64,000 nt of DNA from Scatophagus argus (lineage: Eukaryota; Chordata; Actinopteri; Scatophagidae). The stretch lies in assembly GCF_020382885.2 (NCBI RefSeq), contig NC_058506.1, forward strand, positions 22,406,318 through 22,470,317, in the 5' to 3' direction. Each line of letters starts with the position of its first letter. Positions within the stretch are counted from its first letter, which is position 1. The position numbers and the translations under genes were made by a program. Below are positions 1-13,788 of this stretch, one piece after another. Below the pieces are notes generated by a model. It did not search any database. It was not told the DNA's origin and saw only the letters and a list, made by a program, of their open reading frames with translations.

Positions 1-100
1 TTAAAACTACATCATAGATTGTGAAGTGGAATATGAACCTGCACACTCAGAATTGTTCGTGAGGTATGAGGTTAGTTGGAATGACGGCGTTGTAAAAACA

Positions 101-450
101 TTAGATTTTTGACTGGAGTTCTGTATGGAGAGCTTGTATTTCTTCCTCTTCCTTGGTGGTGTTTATTTTCTGTACAGATGATGTGATTTTCTGCATGCAG
201 GACTTGACTTTGTGTTTTGTGTTTCGGCTTCGGTCTCTGCTGCATTTTGGCGTTCGCGGCTGCCATGTTGCTCTCTGGTGATTTAACTTGGACTTGTTAG
301 CTTTGTTAGCATTCCTCACTGGGGGCAATGGTGTCTGCTAGCCACGAGCTAACAAAACGCCAGTAATGCTGTCTTTAATATTCTGCAACTTCTGACCCAT
401 AGTGTTTGTCTCAGAGGCTTTAAGCAGCTTTTTACCGTCTGGAGAATGTA
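101..450 (-). pseudogene. Possible decayed coding stretch (unidentified)
   Basis: Read on the minus strand, one frame stays open from about 450 to 101 apart from a single in-frame TAG near 343-345. It gives a lysine-rich polypeptide with pieces such as MGQKLQNIKDSITG and KEEEEIQALHTELQSKI, which look like a coiled-coil protein. No methionine start followed by an intact frame, no clear splice sites and no family match were found. It could be a retrocopy, part of a retroelement ORF1, or chance. I cannot name the parent gene. Confidence 0.2.
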
Positions 451-1338
451 GAACTTTGTACAATCAGATTCTTACTATGATGATATTATTATTCTCAATA
501 TATTGCATTTGTATATTTAAAAGCTTTTTAATGTTTGAATAAGACATCCAGTGCAAGCGTTGTGTGAATCACCCTGTAGAGCACACATAGTTCATTATCA
601 GCTTTATTATTTTCGTTAGTATGATATGCATTATAGCGTGACACAAGTTCCCTTAGCAACTGCCGAATGTGTTCGCCACAGCGCCACTGCCTTTTGTTTG
701 ACTTGACATCTCGGTGCCATTTGGCGTCCCGACCGAGGATACACTGAGGAGGCTGAACTTCAGGTCAAAGGTCTACTTGTGTCTGTTTCAAAATGACCTT
801 TGACCTAAAACATTTGACAGTAGTCAGTGAGAATAGAAAGAATAATAGAAAGAATCCTCACTGTCTGGGACTTCCGGTTACGTAGGGGGCACTCACGATT
901 TATGTGGTTTCACATAAAGTCCCAGCTATCTATGAACATTTTGACAAGCCAGTAACCAGACTCAATTTTCCTACAGTTTTCTGAGTATTGAAGAAAACAG
1001 TGTTTTATGAATAGCTGAAGACACCTTTTGGACATGTCGTTGCTCACCATGTCCTCACTCCCAACTCTTCACATACAGCAGCTCAGCCAGCATACTTGGC
1101 TTCAACATCAACAACAACAACATAACATTCTATGGCATCAGTTTTGCACATGCAGTGCTTCACTGTCAAGTTAGCAATAATAAATATGCAACGTTGGGCT
1201 ACACTTTAAAACTAAAGCTGCATACAAACATTTGACATATTATGAGTTCTGCACTGTCAGTGCTCTGAAACGGTCACAGTTTGATTAGTTTTAGGCTCAA
1301 AATTAAAAATGGGTACGTTTTGTTTCCTTTTCTTCTGC

Positions 1339-1560
1339 TTATTCAGGTCCAAGTCGCAGGGCCAGCAGTCTCAGTGGGGAGGCCCAGACTCCCCTCTCCC
1401 CGGCCACTTCCACCAGCTCGTGGATGGCCCGTAGCAACAGGCCATCCACCCCATATTCCCGAAGAACCCCCCATAGGGTACTTTGACATGACGACATCCA
1501 GCCCTTATCTCTCAACCTCATGCACAAGCTCAGGTTGCTTCCCCAACAGTGAGGTGACAT
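1339..1560 (-). mobile_element. Internally deleted non-LTR retrotransposon (LINE) remnant
   Basis: The minus strand encodes three pieces of a common teleost LINE polyprotein joined directly. They are a fragment with GSNLSL, a reverse-transcriptase fragment (STLWGVLREYGVDGLLLRAI), and the C-terminal tail (HELVEVAGERGVWASPL...LGPE), followed by a stop at the normal end of the ORF. In the intact element these pieces are hundreds of residues apart, so this copy has large internal deletions. It cannot be autonomous. I recognise the tail and the LWGVLREYGV motif from fish LINEs but do not assign a family name with confidence. Its complement mimics a proline/serine-rich exon on the plus strand. Confidence 0.7.
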
Positions 1561-3500
1561 TCCATGTCCCCCAAAAGATTTATTTCATCTTTAATATCCA
1601 CTAAAAGTACTAAAAGTAGTTGTCACATTTCAAGATGGACTTTATTTTAAATAAACTACGTGAAATTTCCCTGAGGTCTGGCTTAAAATGTTTATCTGAG
1701 TCAGTTTTAGCCTCGTCATCAACAAACACGAGTGTGAACACAGTCGGGACTCCAAATGGTGCCTGCAGAATGAATGGCTGTTTTATACAGTAGACTAGTC
1801 TGTGTTTTCTAAACCACTTTGACCTTTTAACACACTTGAAAGTTTTATTTATGTGTGGTGGAAAATTTTGAGCACCGGGGACGCTCAGATGCTCCCTGCA
1901 AATATCTGAGATGTCATTTTTTAGAACTATTTAGGTGTTTATGCTTGAAAAAGAAGAACTCATCTAAAGCAGATTTCATGTTATTCCGATGAACAGATGC
2001 TCTGATGTGTTTCCTGTTTTTACCAGATGTTCAGTGGGTGTGGTTGCTCCATCTTTGTCCTCCTCATGAATCCAAAGCAGCGACTTAGGGCCATCAAATG
2101 ATTTAATCAGTCTGTGATCCAGAGGGGACAACTGATTCTGGATTTAGTGACTTTTCTCAGATAGACAGTTTGAATGTTTCGGCTCCTGGTCCTCATTTCA
2201 GATCATTTCTGAAACCGGCTCCAGTTTGAAGTCTCTGTTTTGAAGCTTCACCTGCAGCAGCGAGGCCAAGTTCACCACAGGAAGCTTTTATTACCAACAT
2301 GACGGGAAACAGCAGGAAGAGGTCGCTTTGTTAGTAATCCTCAGCTGCTCCTCTGGCCACAAGATAGCAAGTTTTCAACTAACTAAATGCTAATTTGTGG
2401 CTAATGGCGTGCAGTGGTTACATTTATATTGCTAACCAGCTAGCAAACCATTTCCCAGGAGATTTGGGTTGAGCTAATGTGGCTTTTTCAGCACTGGTAC
2501 CAAACCTTTTAATTGTTTATTCATTATTTTATCATTGTTTTGCAATCAATGTCTTAACATATGATGGTAATTTTTATCTGCTTCAACGCATTATTAAAGT
2601 CCAAAGTTTCAGTCAGGGGAGAATTTATGTCAAAAACATTTTAAATTATTTACACTCATTTAAAATCTGAATATGCACAAAGTAGAATTTGGCCCCACAT
2701 TAACGTGCTTTACTGCACACCAATTCATTTTAACAGACCATCAAAATGAAAAGACTAATAATTTAAGACAAATAAATCTAACTTGACTAAAAACATGGTG
2801 TTAAATTGGTACTACAAGAATGAACAAAATCAAGCTGTGCTGTGCTAACATTAGCTAGTGAGCTAATCGATTTTTACTGACTTATTATGTAAAAATTGTA
2901 AAAATGCCCGATTTCACATAAAACTGACACAGATGTGAACTGATGTGAACTCAGTCCTCTTGGAAAAGTTCTGACAAATAACCAACCAAACTCAATTTCA
3001 ATTTTCTGACATTTCAGTTTGTATTCATTGATTTAACTGTTCAGTTATGTTAAGTGTCTAAATGTTGTCAGTTACATCAGTGGCTTCTTTCTCTTTTTAA
3101 CGTCACTTTTATGACAAAATGGTTTGAATCAGTCTGAAGTTTGGTCTGAAGCTCTTCTGCTCTCTGGGTTTATTGATCATTTGGGTTTTGGATTTTCCTT
3201 AAGAAATAGGAATGAAAAAGAAATAATTAATAAACAAAATATCCATCAATAAACAAACATTCATGTGTTCATTTTTGGATATTTTTTTTAAGTTTCCTAT
3301 CTGAAAAATAAAATCCAAAGGTCAAACAGATTGAGTCCTCGCTGTTTCCTGTTCCTGTTTACACACTGCAAAACCAATAATCAATAATCAATGACCAATA
3401 ATCAGCTCCTTCATATCCACTCAGCTTTTTCTACTATGATGGATATTGTACTGTATTGTATTAACTCCGATGCTGCATGCTCAGTGTGTAACCGTGCGAA

Positions 3501-3549
3501 CTGTGTGTGTGTGTGTGTGTGTGTGAGGGAGAGTGTGTGTGTGTGTGTT
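3501..3549. repeat. TG microsatellite with GAGGGAGAG interruption
   Basis: Two TG runs are separated by a short purine stretch. The array lies about 75 bp upstream of an AATAAA hexamer. The open frames listed across it on both strands come from the repeat and are not genes. Confidence 0.85.
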
Positions 3550-4742
3550 TTTAATCTTTTTTCTTTTGTAGTTTTTTGGAGTATTTCTTCCTCTGCATCG
3601 TGTTTAAAGTGTTTCTGTAAATAAACTGAGGTGGTCAAACGCTGCTGTCTCGCTTCCTCTGAGGACACGAACACATTTCACCAGCGAAGTCGTGTTTCGT
3701 CTTCGTCTCGCTGACTTTCTTACACAAACGCAGACGAGCCAGCGTTTGGTAAACATATTTGTGGCTGAGTGCTGACATGAAGGCCGGTCCCTCAGTCTTT
3801 AAGTCAGTTAAATTAGCAACTGGAGGATTTTTTTGAGAGCAGCGTGAAGGAAATTTCTGACACTTGAAACAGGTGTGAACTGTGTGAGACTCTGAGCCCC
3901 ACTGAGTGTTTCTGTCTGCTCCATTAGCACAGCTGAACAGGAGGCTTTTAATCTGTCACATACGAACGGCTGTCTCTGCTAATGGAACAGCAGGGTTACA
4001 CCTACATGTCACTTCATTACATCTTAAATGCATTTAAAATATGGCAGTTTTAAATTTAGGATTGTTTTTTGGTCGTGATAACCTAAAAGTACATCTGACA
4101 TACAGAGTTTATTATCAGTGTTCTCAACGTACTCGCAGATACTTTTGTTCTTTATGGATATGAGACATTTTACTCCTTTTTATTTACAGATTAAGTCTTG
4201 TTCCAACAGCAAAATCCTCCAAGTGTGCTTTGATTAAAAAGCTGCAGAAACAAAAACTCACAGAGTAAACCTCGGCCCACATGCTGAAGATGCACTTTGT
4301 ACAGACAGGGTTTGTGCCAGTCCTGTTTTTGTCAAGACCATTTGAGTCGACCAATGTGGCCTTCAGGCCAAAGGTGGCCCAACAGCTCACAAAAATAAAA
4401 CATCTATTTACATAACTGGAATAACATTAATGCTGTTTTGTTTTGAGATGTCAAAATGCTCTTTAAATATGTAGGATCTCAACTTAATTATTTATTCGTA
4501 TATTTTATAGTCTGAGAATGGCAGACGTGAAGACAGGAACTATGGATCCCAGCAACATTTTGCATCTTACCAACACAACACAGTACAACATGGCCCTGTG
4601 GCCCACAGTTAAGTTTCAGTACAGTATGTTATTTTTTTACTTGAATCTATAAAATAAACTTTTAAAATTGGTGCTTTTCGTGTAAAAACCACGTGGCGGC
4701 AGCAGCATCTCATTCCCGCGCTGCATCGCTTCAATTTTGCCC

Positions 4743-4798
4743 CCGGAAGCGGAAGTTCTTTCCTTTCTTGTTTCTGCTTCGTTTAGAGACACACAGAG
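4743..4798 (+). promoter_or_regulatory. rps14: rps14 core promoter and 5'TOP leader exon
   Basis: Two adjacent ETS-type sites (CCGGAAGC and GCGGAAGT, 4743-4756) are followed at about 4758 by a C plus a pyrimidine-rich run (CTTTCCTTTCTTG). This is the form of a 5' terminal oligopyrimidine start used by ribosomal protein mRNAs. A donor-like GAG/GTGGGT follows at 4798/4799. The first coding exon begins at 6203 after a CAG acceptor, three bases before the ATG. I infer a non-coding exon 1 of about 4758-4798. TOP mRNAs are translationally controlled through mTORC1-LARP1. The start site is inferred from pattern, not from a transcript. Confidence 0.6.
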
Positions 4799-6181
4799 GT
4801 GGGTTCTGCTCAGCGTTTCATCCAATTTCAATCTGCTTTTTAGGTGAACATCTAATTATTAAACATGTCTCAGCTGAATCTGTGATGATATTTATGTCTG
4901 TTGGCGGTGAAATTGTTTCTCTGTGTGAAACATGATGTCTGTTTTTGCATGGTTTTCTCCCGGGGTTCCAGTGTGTCGGTGAGCTGCTGCAACATGTCGC
5001 CATTTTAGCTCCGGGTGTAAAGTTAAGAAGCGAAAAGGCAACGTTTACTCTTATATTAAATTAATTGTTGTGTAGAGAGTTGCGTTTAGGCGTTCTATAC
5101 CATCAAAGGTAAATCAGGCTAGAATTGTTCATACGAGACGACGCTCGTTGTTGAAGCTAATAGGCTAACGTTAGCATCTTGCCTAACTGCTGTCGGTTGC
5201 TGTGCTGCCCAGTTTATCGCTACACGTCCAAATGCTCATTCAGCAACGTTTCAGCGACGTTTTCAATGTGACGATTTGGTGTGAAGTTGGCAGTTTGTCT
5301 TTCTTAGCTTTGTAGCTGGTCTGATTGTCGGAGTTTTAGCCACAATGCCGCTAGCTCAAGGCAGTGCTTCCATTATCGGACATCGTTCACCTTTACTCTG
5401 TTAAGAATCTGTTTGAACAGTCGGATGTTTTATACCGGACAGATTCGTACCGTGAACGCATCAGTATGGCAGGGGTGCGCGTGGCGCTAACGTGAGCCGG
5501 CGGACCTGAGTGACTCTGACTGCAGTTTAAAGTAACCTGCATGAGGTGTAAAAGGTGAAAATGGTGACTTTGCGACCAAGCTGGGATTTTTGAGTGCAGG
5601 ATGAGTTTTTTTTGCCGTAAAAGCAAACCAGTAAAGCTGTTTGTGGTTTTCTGAATGAGCTTTTTGTTTTGAAAGATTTGTTGTGTGTTGTGTAAAACCT
5701 CAGAGTTACGGTCCTTCAGTTTGGTCCTGATCAAACTCACACCGTTGAAACGTGGGTTTAGTTGTGGTCTTAGTCTGGATAAAGATGTAAAGTGAGATGA
5801 CGCCTCCAAACGCAGACTTCATCTGTAGAAGGTGCGTTTTCTTCTCCTGCAGGTGTGATGTTAGCTTGAAACATCGTGACCGCTGGGCTGTTGGTGTGAG
5901 TTCAGTCGTGATATGAGCTGTTGATTCACTCAAAGCTTCCAGGGAACATCATAACTTTATTTATAAATGTGATTTAGCCTTAAGTCTGATTCTGTCAGGT
6001 CAAACTGCATGTTGTGTCTGAAAACTCACATTTCCACAAACCGTCTCTGCTTTCTGTGATAGACGGACTTTCACTGGTCTCGTGGAAATGTTCAGCGTAC
6101 CCTTCAAAGATATTTTTAAGTTTGCATGTGATGGAGCTTCTTCATGCTAAGCTGGGAGTGCGGACTCTTCCTCATGTCTAA

Positions 6182-7675
<1,494 letters not shown>

Positions 7676-7696
7676 ACTGCACCAAGATTTTCTGAC

Positions 7697-7702
7697 AATA
7701 AA
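7697..7702 (+). terminator. rps14: rps14 poly(A) signal
   Basis: AATAAA lies 22 bp after the rps14 stop codon, giving a very short 3' UTR typical of ribosomal protein mRNAs. Confidence 0.85.
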
Positions 7703-8798
7703 AAGATTAAAGTTAGTCTGTCTGCACTGAGTCTCTGTTCACAGCTGATCTCTGATCAGTTAGCAATAACTTGTTCAGTCAACTGACATAATCAATAATG
7801 CAGAAACTGGTTAAACCAGTTTATTTCTTCTGAAGACACTAAGCTGTGAGTGTCAGCTAAAACTGAGTTAAATTTGAGATGTTTTTGATGCTTCTGATTG
7901 CCGTGGAGACTTTGGATGAAAATGAGTGGCAGTAAAAATGATTTGTAGGATTGTTTGGTTGTCAGCTGCAGGAAGTCCGAGGTTGTAAAGCTTTTCTGAT
8001 TGTCTCTTCACGTTTCAGCCACTCGGCGTTCAGAAGCGTCGCATCAGTTAATTCGTTCACTAAATTTATGTTTCTGGGAAGCAAACGAAACAACGTGCAG
8101 TGTGGATGTGTGCCAGCAGGGGGCAGCAGCACAGTCTGACTGTTACAACACCTGAACTCGCACACAGACTGACAGCTGCAGAAACAGCGGGATGCTCCTT
8201 TAAAGCAAACAGTCTGACATTTAGACGTGTGCGTGCCTGTGGGCCACGTCTACCCTTTACTCTCCCATCATGCAGCTGGACGCAGGAGCGCTGCATCGCT
8301 CGGAGGTTTGAACAGCAGCACGACGGGAGATCTGAGTCCCTGTGGCTGTCTGACCCCCCCATCGATCCACTTCCTGTTTCTAAAGGTCTCGACAAACGGG
8401 ATGATCTGGAAAAAAAAACGAGTCACACTTGACCTGAAACTGGTTTGATTAAAAGCTGCCAGATAACAAAGGACTTGAGTCGGGGGTTTGTGATGTTCCA
8501 GGAGATCACACAGGACCAGGTTAGTGTGGTCCTGGACTGGGCTTGGTGTAAGTAAATCTGAGGGCTGTTGCCACAGGCAGCCAATCAGAGCAGAGAATTC
8601 AGAGCCCCTGAGTAAAACACGTGACCGTTTGTTCATGTTGAATTTTTAATGCTTCCACTGAAGTCAGACTGACGATATTTAAATAAGACAGAATAACAAA
8701 TCATAGAAAAATAATAAAGATTTAAAACAAAATGAAGGCAATTTTACCCACAATTCACTGCAGGAGCGTTTGGCTTCTATGGAAGGTTTAGACACATG
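7703..8798. other. Convergent intergenic region between rps14 and chm
   Basis: The 3' ends of rps14 (+) and chm (-) face each other across about 1.1 kb. I see no exon here. Candidate chm poly(A) signals on the minus strand are ATTAAA (plus-strand TTTAAT, 8645-8650) and AATAAA (plus-strand TTTATT, 7820-7825). The second would make the chm 3' UTR reach almost to the rps14 cleavage site. Confidence 0.6.
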
Positions 8799-11459
8799 TT
8801 ACTCCTCAGTCTGAAGGCCCTGCTGCTCCTCCTCCGACGCCTCCCGTCTCTGCTCGTCTCCTGCTTCATCTTTCTCCTCCTCCTCCTCCTCATCTCCGCC
8901 CGCAGAGGAAGACGTGTTGTCTCCGTCATAGATGATGTCTTCGGGGTTGGGAGCAGGAGGACAGAATTCCTCCTCAGGAAGAACCTTCTGGAAAATCGCC
9001 TCCGCCTGCACACATGTTGAAGTAAAATGAGCTGATGCAACACGTCAGATTCCTGCTGGTTTGTGAAAGTCGGCTGAAGCTTCGTGGCCTCCAGCTGAAG
9101 CAGTGAGGACCGGTTTCAAAACATAAACCATGGCTCAGGCGGCCAATCAGCAGTCAGGGCAGTTTATGACAGGAGTGTGTTACCTGTCTGATGGCGTGTT
9201 CGTGTCCCAGACCTCCATCCGGTCCAGAGCAAACGTACACGTTAGACGGGAGGTCGTGGCCTTCGACCTCCAGCCCCGAACCGTCGGCCATGTTGAAGTA
9301 CAGACACCAGAGGACAGACGGACAGTTTTCTGCAGACAGACAGACAAGACGGTTAACTGAAGGATTATTAAGAATCCTTTGTCATACCTGTCTTCAGGTA
9401 ACAGGAAAATCTTTGGCTGTTTCTAATCTTCTTCAGTCTGACGGTAATGAAACGAGATGACGCTGCGCTCCTCTGGTTTACAGTTTAAATAAGCTGAAAG
9501 TCCTCCAGCTCGGCTCGCGTCTCACTGTCTCCTCTTTACACAAGAGTTAATAAGACGGACAGCAACGCGAGGACACGGACGTCTTCAAACACGTCTGTCA
9601 CAAAGGCTGAAAGACAGGAAGAGACTAAAGAGAAGAAAGGAGGCGGCATCAGGGGGAAATGTCAAAGAGGTTGTTAGTCAAATGTCAATTAGAGGAGGAG
9701 GAGGAGGAGGAGGAGGAGGAGCAGACCGTCCAACACGTCTGAGTAACAAGTGTTTGTCTTCATGGACATTAACAAAGCTGAACTGTTATCAGAAACAAAT
9801 CACGTTACTTCAAATGAGAGTCGAGCTGCTGGCACAAATCGTCCCGATCATTTGACATGACGGCCCACCAAACTCGTCTCTTTGCAGAAGTCTGACACGG
9901 GGCCTGCGGTCTGTGTGGGCCACAGGTGATAAAGTACATGAGATCAGAGTGGAGCAGAGACCCGCGGGCTCGCCGGGACCCGACCCGCTCAGGTCCTACA
10001 GCGCCGTGTCGGTCCCACAACGTCTCTGCTCCACAATACTGCAGTGTGGAAATGTTAATGGGTTCAAACTGTAACATGACCAAATGTCAGATTAACATAA
10101 AGACACACACACACACACACACACTGTGCTTTTTCTTTACAAACACACCCGACACCATGCAGCCCGTCTGAAGACATCACCTTTTTCTTTTAGGTCTGGG
10201 GAAGGTTTCACGGTTTTGTAACAGTTTTTAGACCCAACAATGAACTGCTGAATCGTTAAAATGACTGGCAGCCCATCAGTTCACCGCAGCCCCACACGCA
10301 CAATAAAGAAGCTGCAGTTCAACAGAAACATGACGGAGAAGCTTCTGTCCTCCTCCCTCATCTCCTCTGATGAATCTCTTTCCACCTGATCCATCCATCC
10401 TCCACCCGTGTGCGTGCGTGTGTGTGTGTGTGTGTTCATTCCTGCAGGTTGTTCATGTTATAATTAAAAGCAGAGAAGAAAATGATGAATTAACGACAGA
10501 GAGAGGAGGAGGTCAGAGAGGAGAGAAAGTTTACAGGACTGAGAGTAACATTTACTAAAGAGCGAGAGAGTGTGTGTGTGTGTGTGTTACCTTGGTCATG
10601 TGACTCTGGCGTGCGGAACATCCTGGTAACTACTGGCGACAGGTCCTCATAGGCGGAGCCAACTGACTGACAGGTGAGGTGAATCAGATCTACAGGAAAA
10701 AAAATCTCATTAAAAAAACTTCATCAAAGGGTCTCCATAGCAACAGAGGGACTGTGGTTTCCTGTTGTTACGCGTCTGGCCTGAGGAAGGAGCCCTCCCT
10801 CCCGTCTGCTCTGAAGATCTCTGACTATCAGAGTTAGCACGCAGTTAAGTTTTCCACAGTGCAGTCAGTACTGCTGTGGGGTTAGCACGTTAGCGTACAG
10901 ATTTGATGTCGAGCTGTTAGCATAGCCCAGTTAGCAGGCTAAGTGGCTAATCCTTGTGTAGAGAGCACACTATAAAGATGAAACCTTAATGAGCCAAAGA
11001 CATGCAGGTAAGCATTTTGTTCTGTTTTCCGAACTTTACTGATGATGTCAGAGGGCTGTGATTGGTTGACCCAGGAACACGTCCTGATTGATTAGCTGCT
11101 GTGAAGTAATTTAGCCACAGACTTCGCATAACACAAAGAGGGATAAACCCAACACTTTTCTCCTGACGTTAACACATCCTGATCAAAATATTTTTTCCGG
11201 AATGTTTCGATTTTTTTTGTTTTTTCCACAAAGTGGTTCCATCATCATAACCTTGTTACTGTGATTTGACTTCATGCTGGGTTAAAATACTGATATGAAC
11301 GTGTCTCGCAGGTGGTCCTGCTCCACAGCCTTCACATAATGATTATTAAGAGGTCAATGGTCAAAAGTAGATTTTTCTACCCATCAGCTCGTCAAATTTT
11401 AATTAAGCCCTCAGAAATATTTTGAGGTTTTTATACAACTTTACTGTGGATAAACACAT

Positions 11460-11499
<40 letters not shown>

Positions 11500-12073
11500 C
11501 TGTAGATAAATGGTGTTTTGTTTTAAAGGCGTTCAGGCCCACTGACTCAGTAACCAATCACACGGCAGCATCAGGGCAACACAGCCGAAGAAGAAGAAGA
11601 AAATGATGATGATTTGACAGGTGGAACACACACACACACACACACACACACATACTCAGCGTGCGTGTGTGTGTGTGTTGTGTATTGTTGGTCATTAATC
11701 AGTGTTTCTCTCAGTGGATTCATCACTTTCTCTTCAAGGACACTGCAGAGTCTCGCTGATCTTCAGCTCAGGTAAAACCTCACAGGTGTGATGCTGAGAT
11801 AATCAGACATAAGATGAGAAACAGCAGGAGGGTCAGAGTCTCACATGTTCCAGGCATGCAGGTCATCGTGGATGGACAGAGCTCCACCATCTTCACCGCT
11901 GGACTTCCTGCTGCTACTGGAGGAACCGTCACCATGGAGACCTGACAGACAGACAAACAGACAGGTCAAAGTTTCACCTAAGTTTAACCAGACAGACAAA
12001 AGTCTTTAATGAAGAACCTCCTCAGAGTGTGAAAAATCAGATTAGTTTCATCTTATTACTGAACACTGCAGGC

Positions 12074-12107
<34 letters not shown>

Positions 12108-13548
12108 CTATGAAGCATCATAATTCTCTGACCAAACTTAATTCAATATTTCAATATTTAACTCACACCTAATTAGTGGAGTGTGTGTGAGAGAAAGAGT
12201 TACTCTGCGTGTGTGTTCAGACAGATGAACTGAGGGATTTTCTTTAGTATTTGATTTCTTTCTACTTCTTTCCTCCCATAATTCATTGGGGTGAAGGACA
12301 CAGTGACCTCTGACCTCATCAGACCTGCCAACCAGCTGGTTAGCATGACTAGCATTGTGAGCTAACCTTTCCACACATCAGCATCACATAAACTGAATAA
12401 AAATATTCAGTTACTGTGCGAAATGATGGAAGAGACAAGCTGAGCTTCACCTGAGGTTTACCTGAGCGCCACCTGGTGGAGTTAAGGGTGGAATGGTAAA
12501 CAGTGAACAACTTTAATGTATTAATAATCCGATTTACCTGCTGGTCAGAGTCACTGGGCAAAATGGAGCCGTCAGTTATCAACACAGCTCTGGAGACGAA
12601 CCTGAGAGACGGACAGACAGGAGATGGACAGACAGAGCGAGGAGACAAAGAGACAGTTTGACTGGAGTTAAATAGTCACTCAAACATGTGGACTTCATGC
12701 TCCACCTCACTGGGTGGTTGCTGATTGGTGGATTCTGACCTTGGCGGTGTGGCCACCCTCTTCCGGTCCGCCCCCAAGTATCCTTCCTCCACCACGAAAT
12801 GGCTGCAGCTGATTCGCTGTCCTCGGCTGTCAATCACTGCCTTACACCTGAAAGAAGAGGGAGCAGAAAAGCCGCCATGATGTCGGTGAGGCCTCAGCCG
12901 CCCTCAGCTGCCCACAGCGTGGACCCTGAGAGGACGAGAAGCCTCGCAGCAGCTTGTCGCTCTGTTCGGTTCCTGACTGACTGACTGACTGCCAGCTGGC
13001 CGAGTGGCGCCGTTTCCTCATTGGCTGTCAGATTTAACAGTTTTCCATGCGGACTTTATTCAGGGAGACTTTGCTGCAGCTCTGAATGCACGCAGAGGCA
13101 GATTCAGCACGTCAGCAGCTCCACGACCAAACGCTGCCAGAAACTCATCTGTATTTTCATTTTCTGATTCACCTAAAAACTTCTTGGTCTATAAAATGTC
13201 CATGTGAGTTTCTTGGCCTGAGGTGACGTCTTTTCGTCCAACCGTCCAAAACCCAAAGGGACAGAAGACAAAAAGCCAAGAATATTCACATTTCACAAAC
13301 GTGAATCAGTGAGTTCCTGTCAGTTTTGATAAAAGAAACAACTTAAGATACAGTCTGAATTTATTTAACATTAACGTTAATATTTTATCAGCCAGTTGGA
13401 CCAACAGTCGACGACTAAAGCTGCCAGTTTAAGATCCCAGCTGTTGTCATCTGAATATTTCACTCTATTAAATCAGAATTTCAGTATAAAAATGATTGAT
13501 TTTGAAGGAGGCATCCTTTCAAGGGTGTCTCTCTCTCTCTCACACTCA

Positions 13549-13598
<50 letters not shown>

Positions 13599-13729
13599 CA
13601 GCAGAAACCTATTATTGGGAATAATGATGCGCAAAAAAGCTCATCCATAACCTCTGACACACACACACAGATTTTGGGCAGCAGCACTAGAAGGTCACAC
13701 ACACATAAACATAGCAGACAGATGATAAC

Positions 13730-13788
<59 letters not shown>

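Larger units (their letters stand above)
1..4690. other. Left intergenic region, no recognised gene
   Basis: I find no exon of a recognisable gene in this stretch. It is mostly AT-rich unique-looking DNA. It holds a rearranged LINE remnant near 1339-1560, a possible decayed coding stretch on the minus strand at about 100-450, and a TG microsatellite near 3501-3549. An AATAAA occurs at 3622-3627, but no coding exon feeds it. The only coding-looking piece with a splice acceptor, at 1346-1494 on the plus strand, is the complement of the LINE remnant. The window could still contain the 3' UTR of a gene lying to the left; the sequence alone does not show it. Confidence 0.55.

Noticed and set aside
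1346-1494. Plus-strand terminal exon with a good acceptor and a Ser/Arg/Pro-rich peptide (RRASSLSGEAQTPLSPA...)
   Set aside because: It is the exact complement of a LINE reverse-transcriptase and C-terminal fragment, which explains both the open frame and its composition.
3391-3674. Cysteine/valine or threonine/histidine-rich frames across TG and CA repeats (here and at 13396-13792, 26712-26985, 28140-28598, 37708-37961)
   Set aside because: They are translations of dinucleotide repeats and have no splice context or homology.
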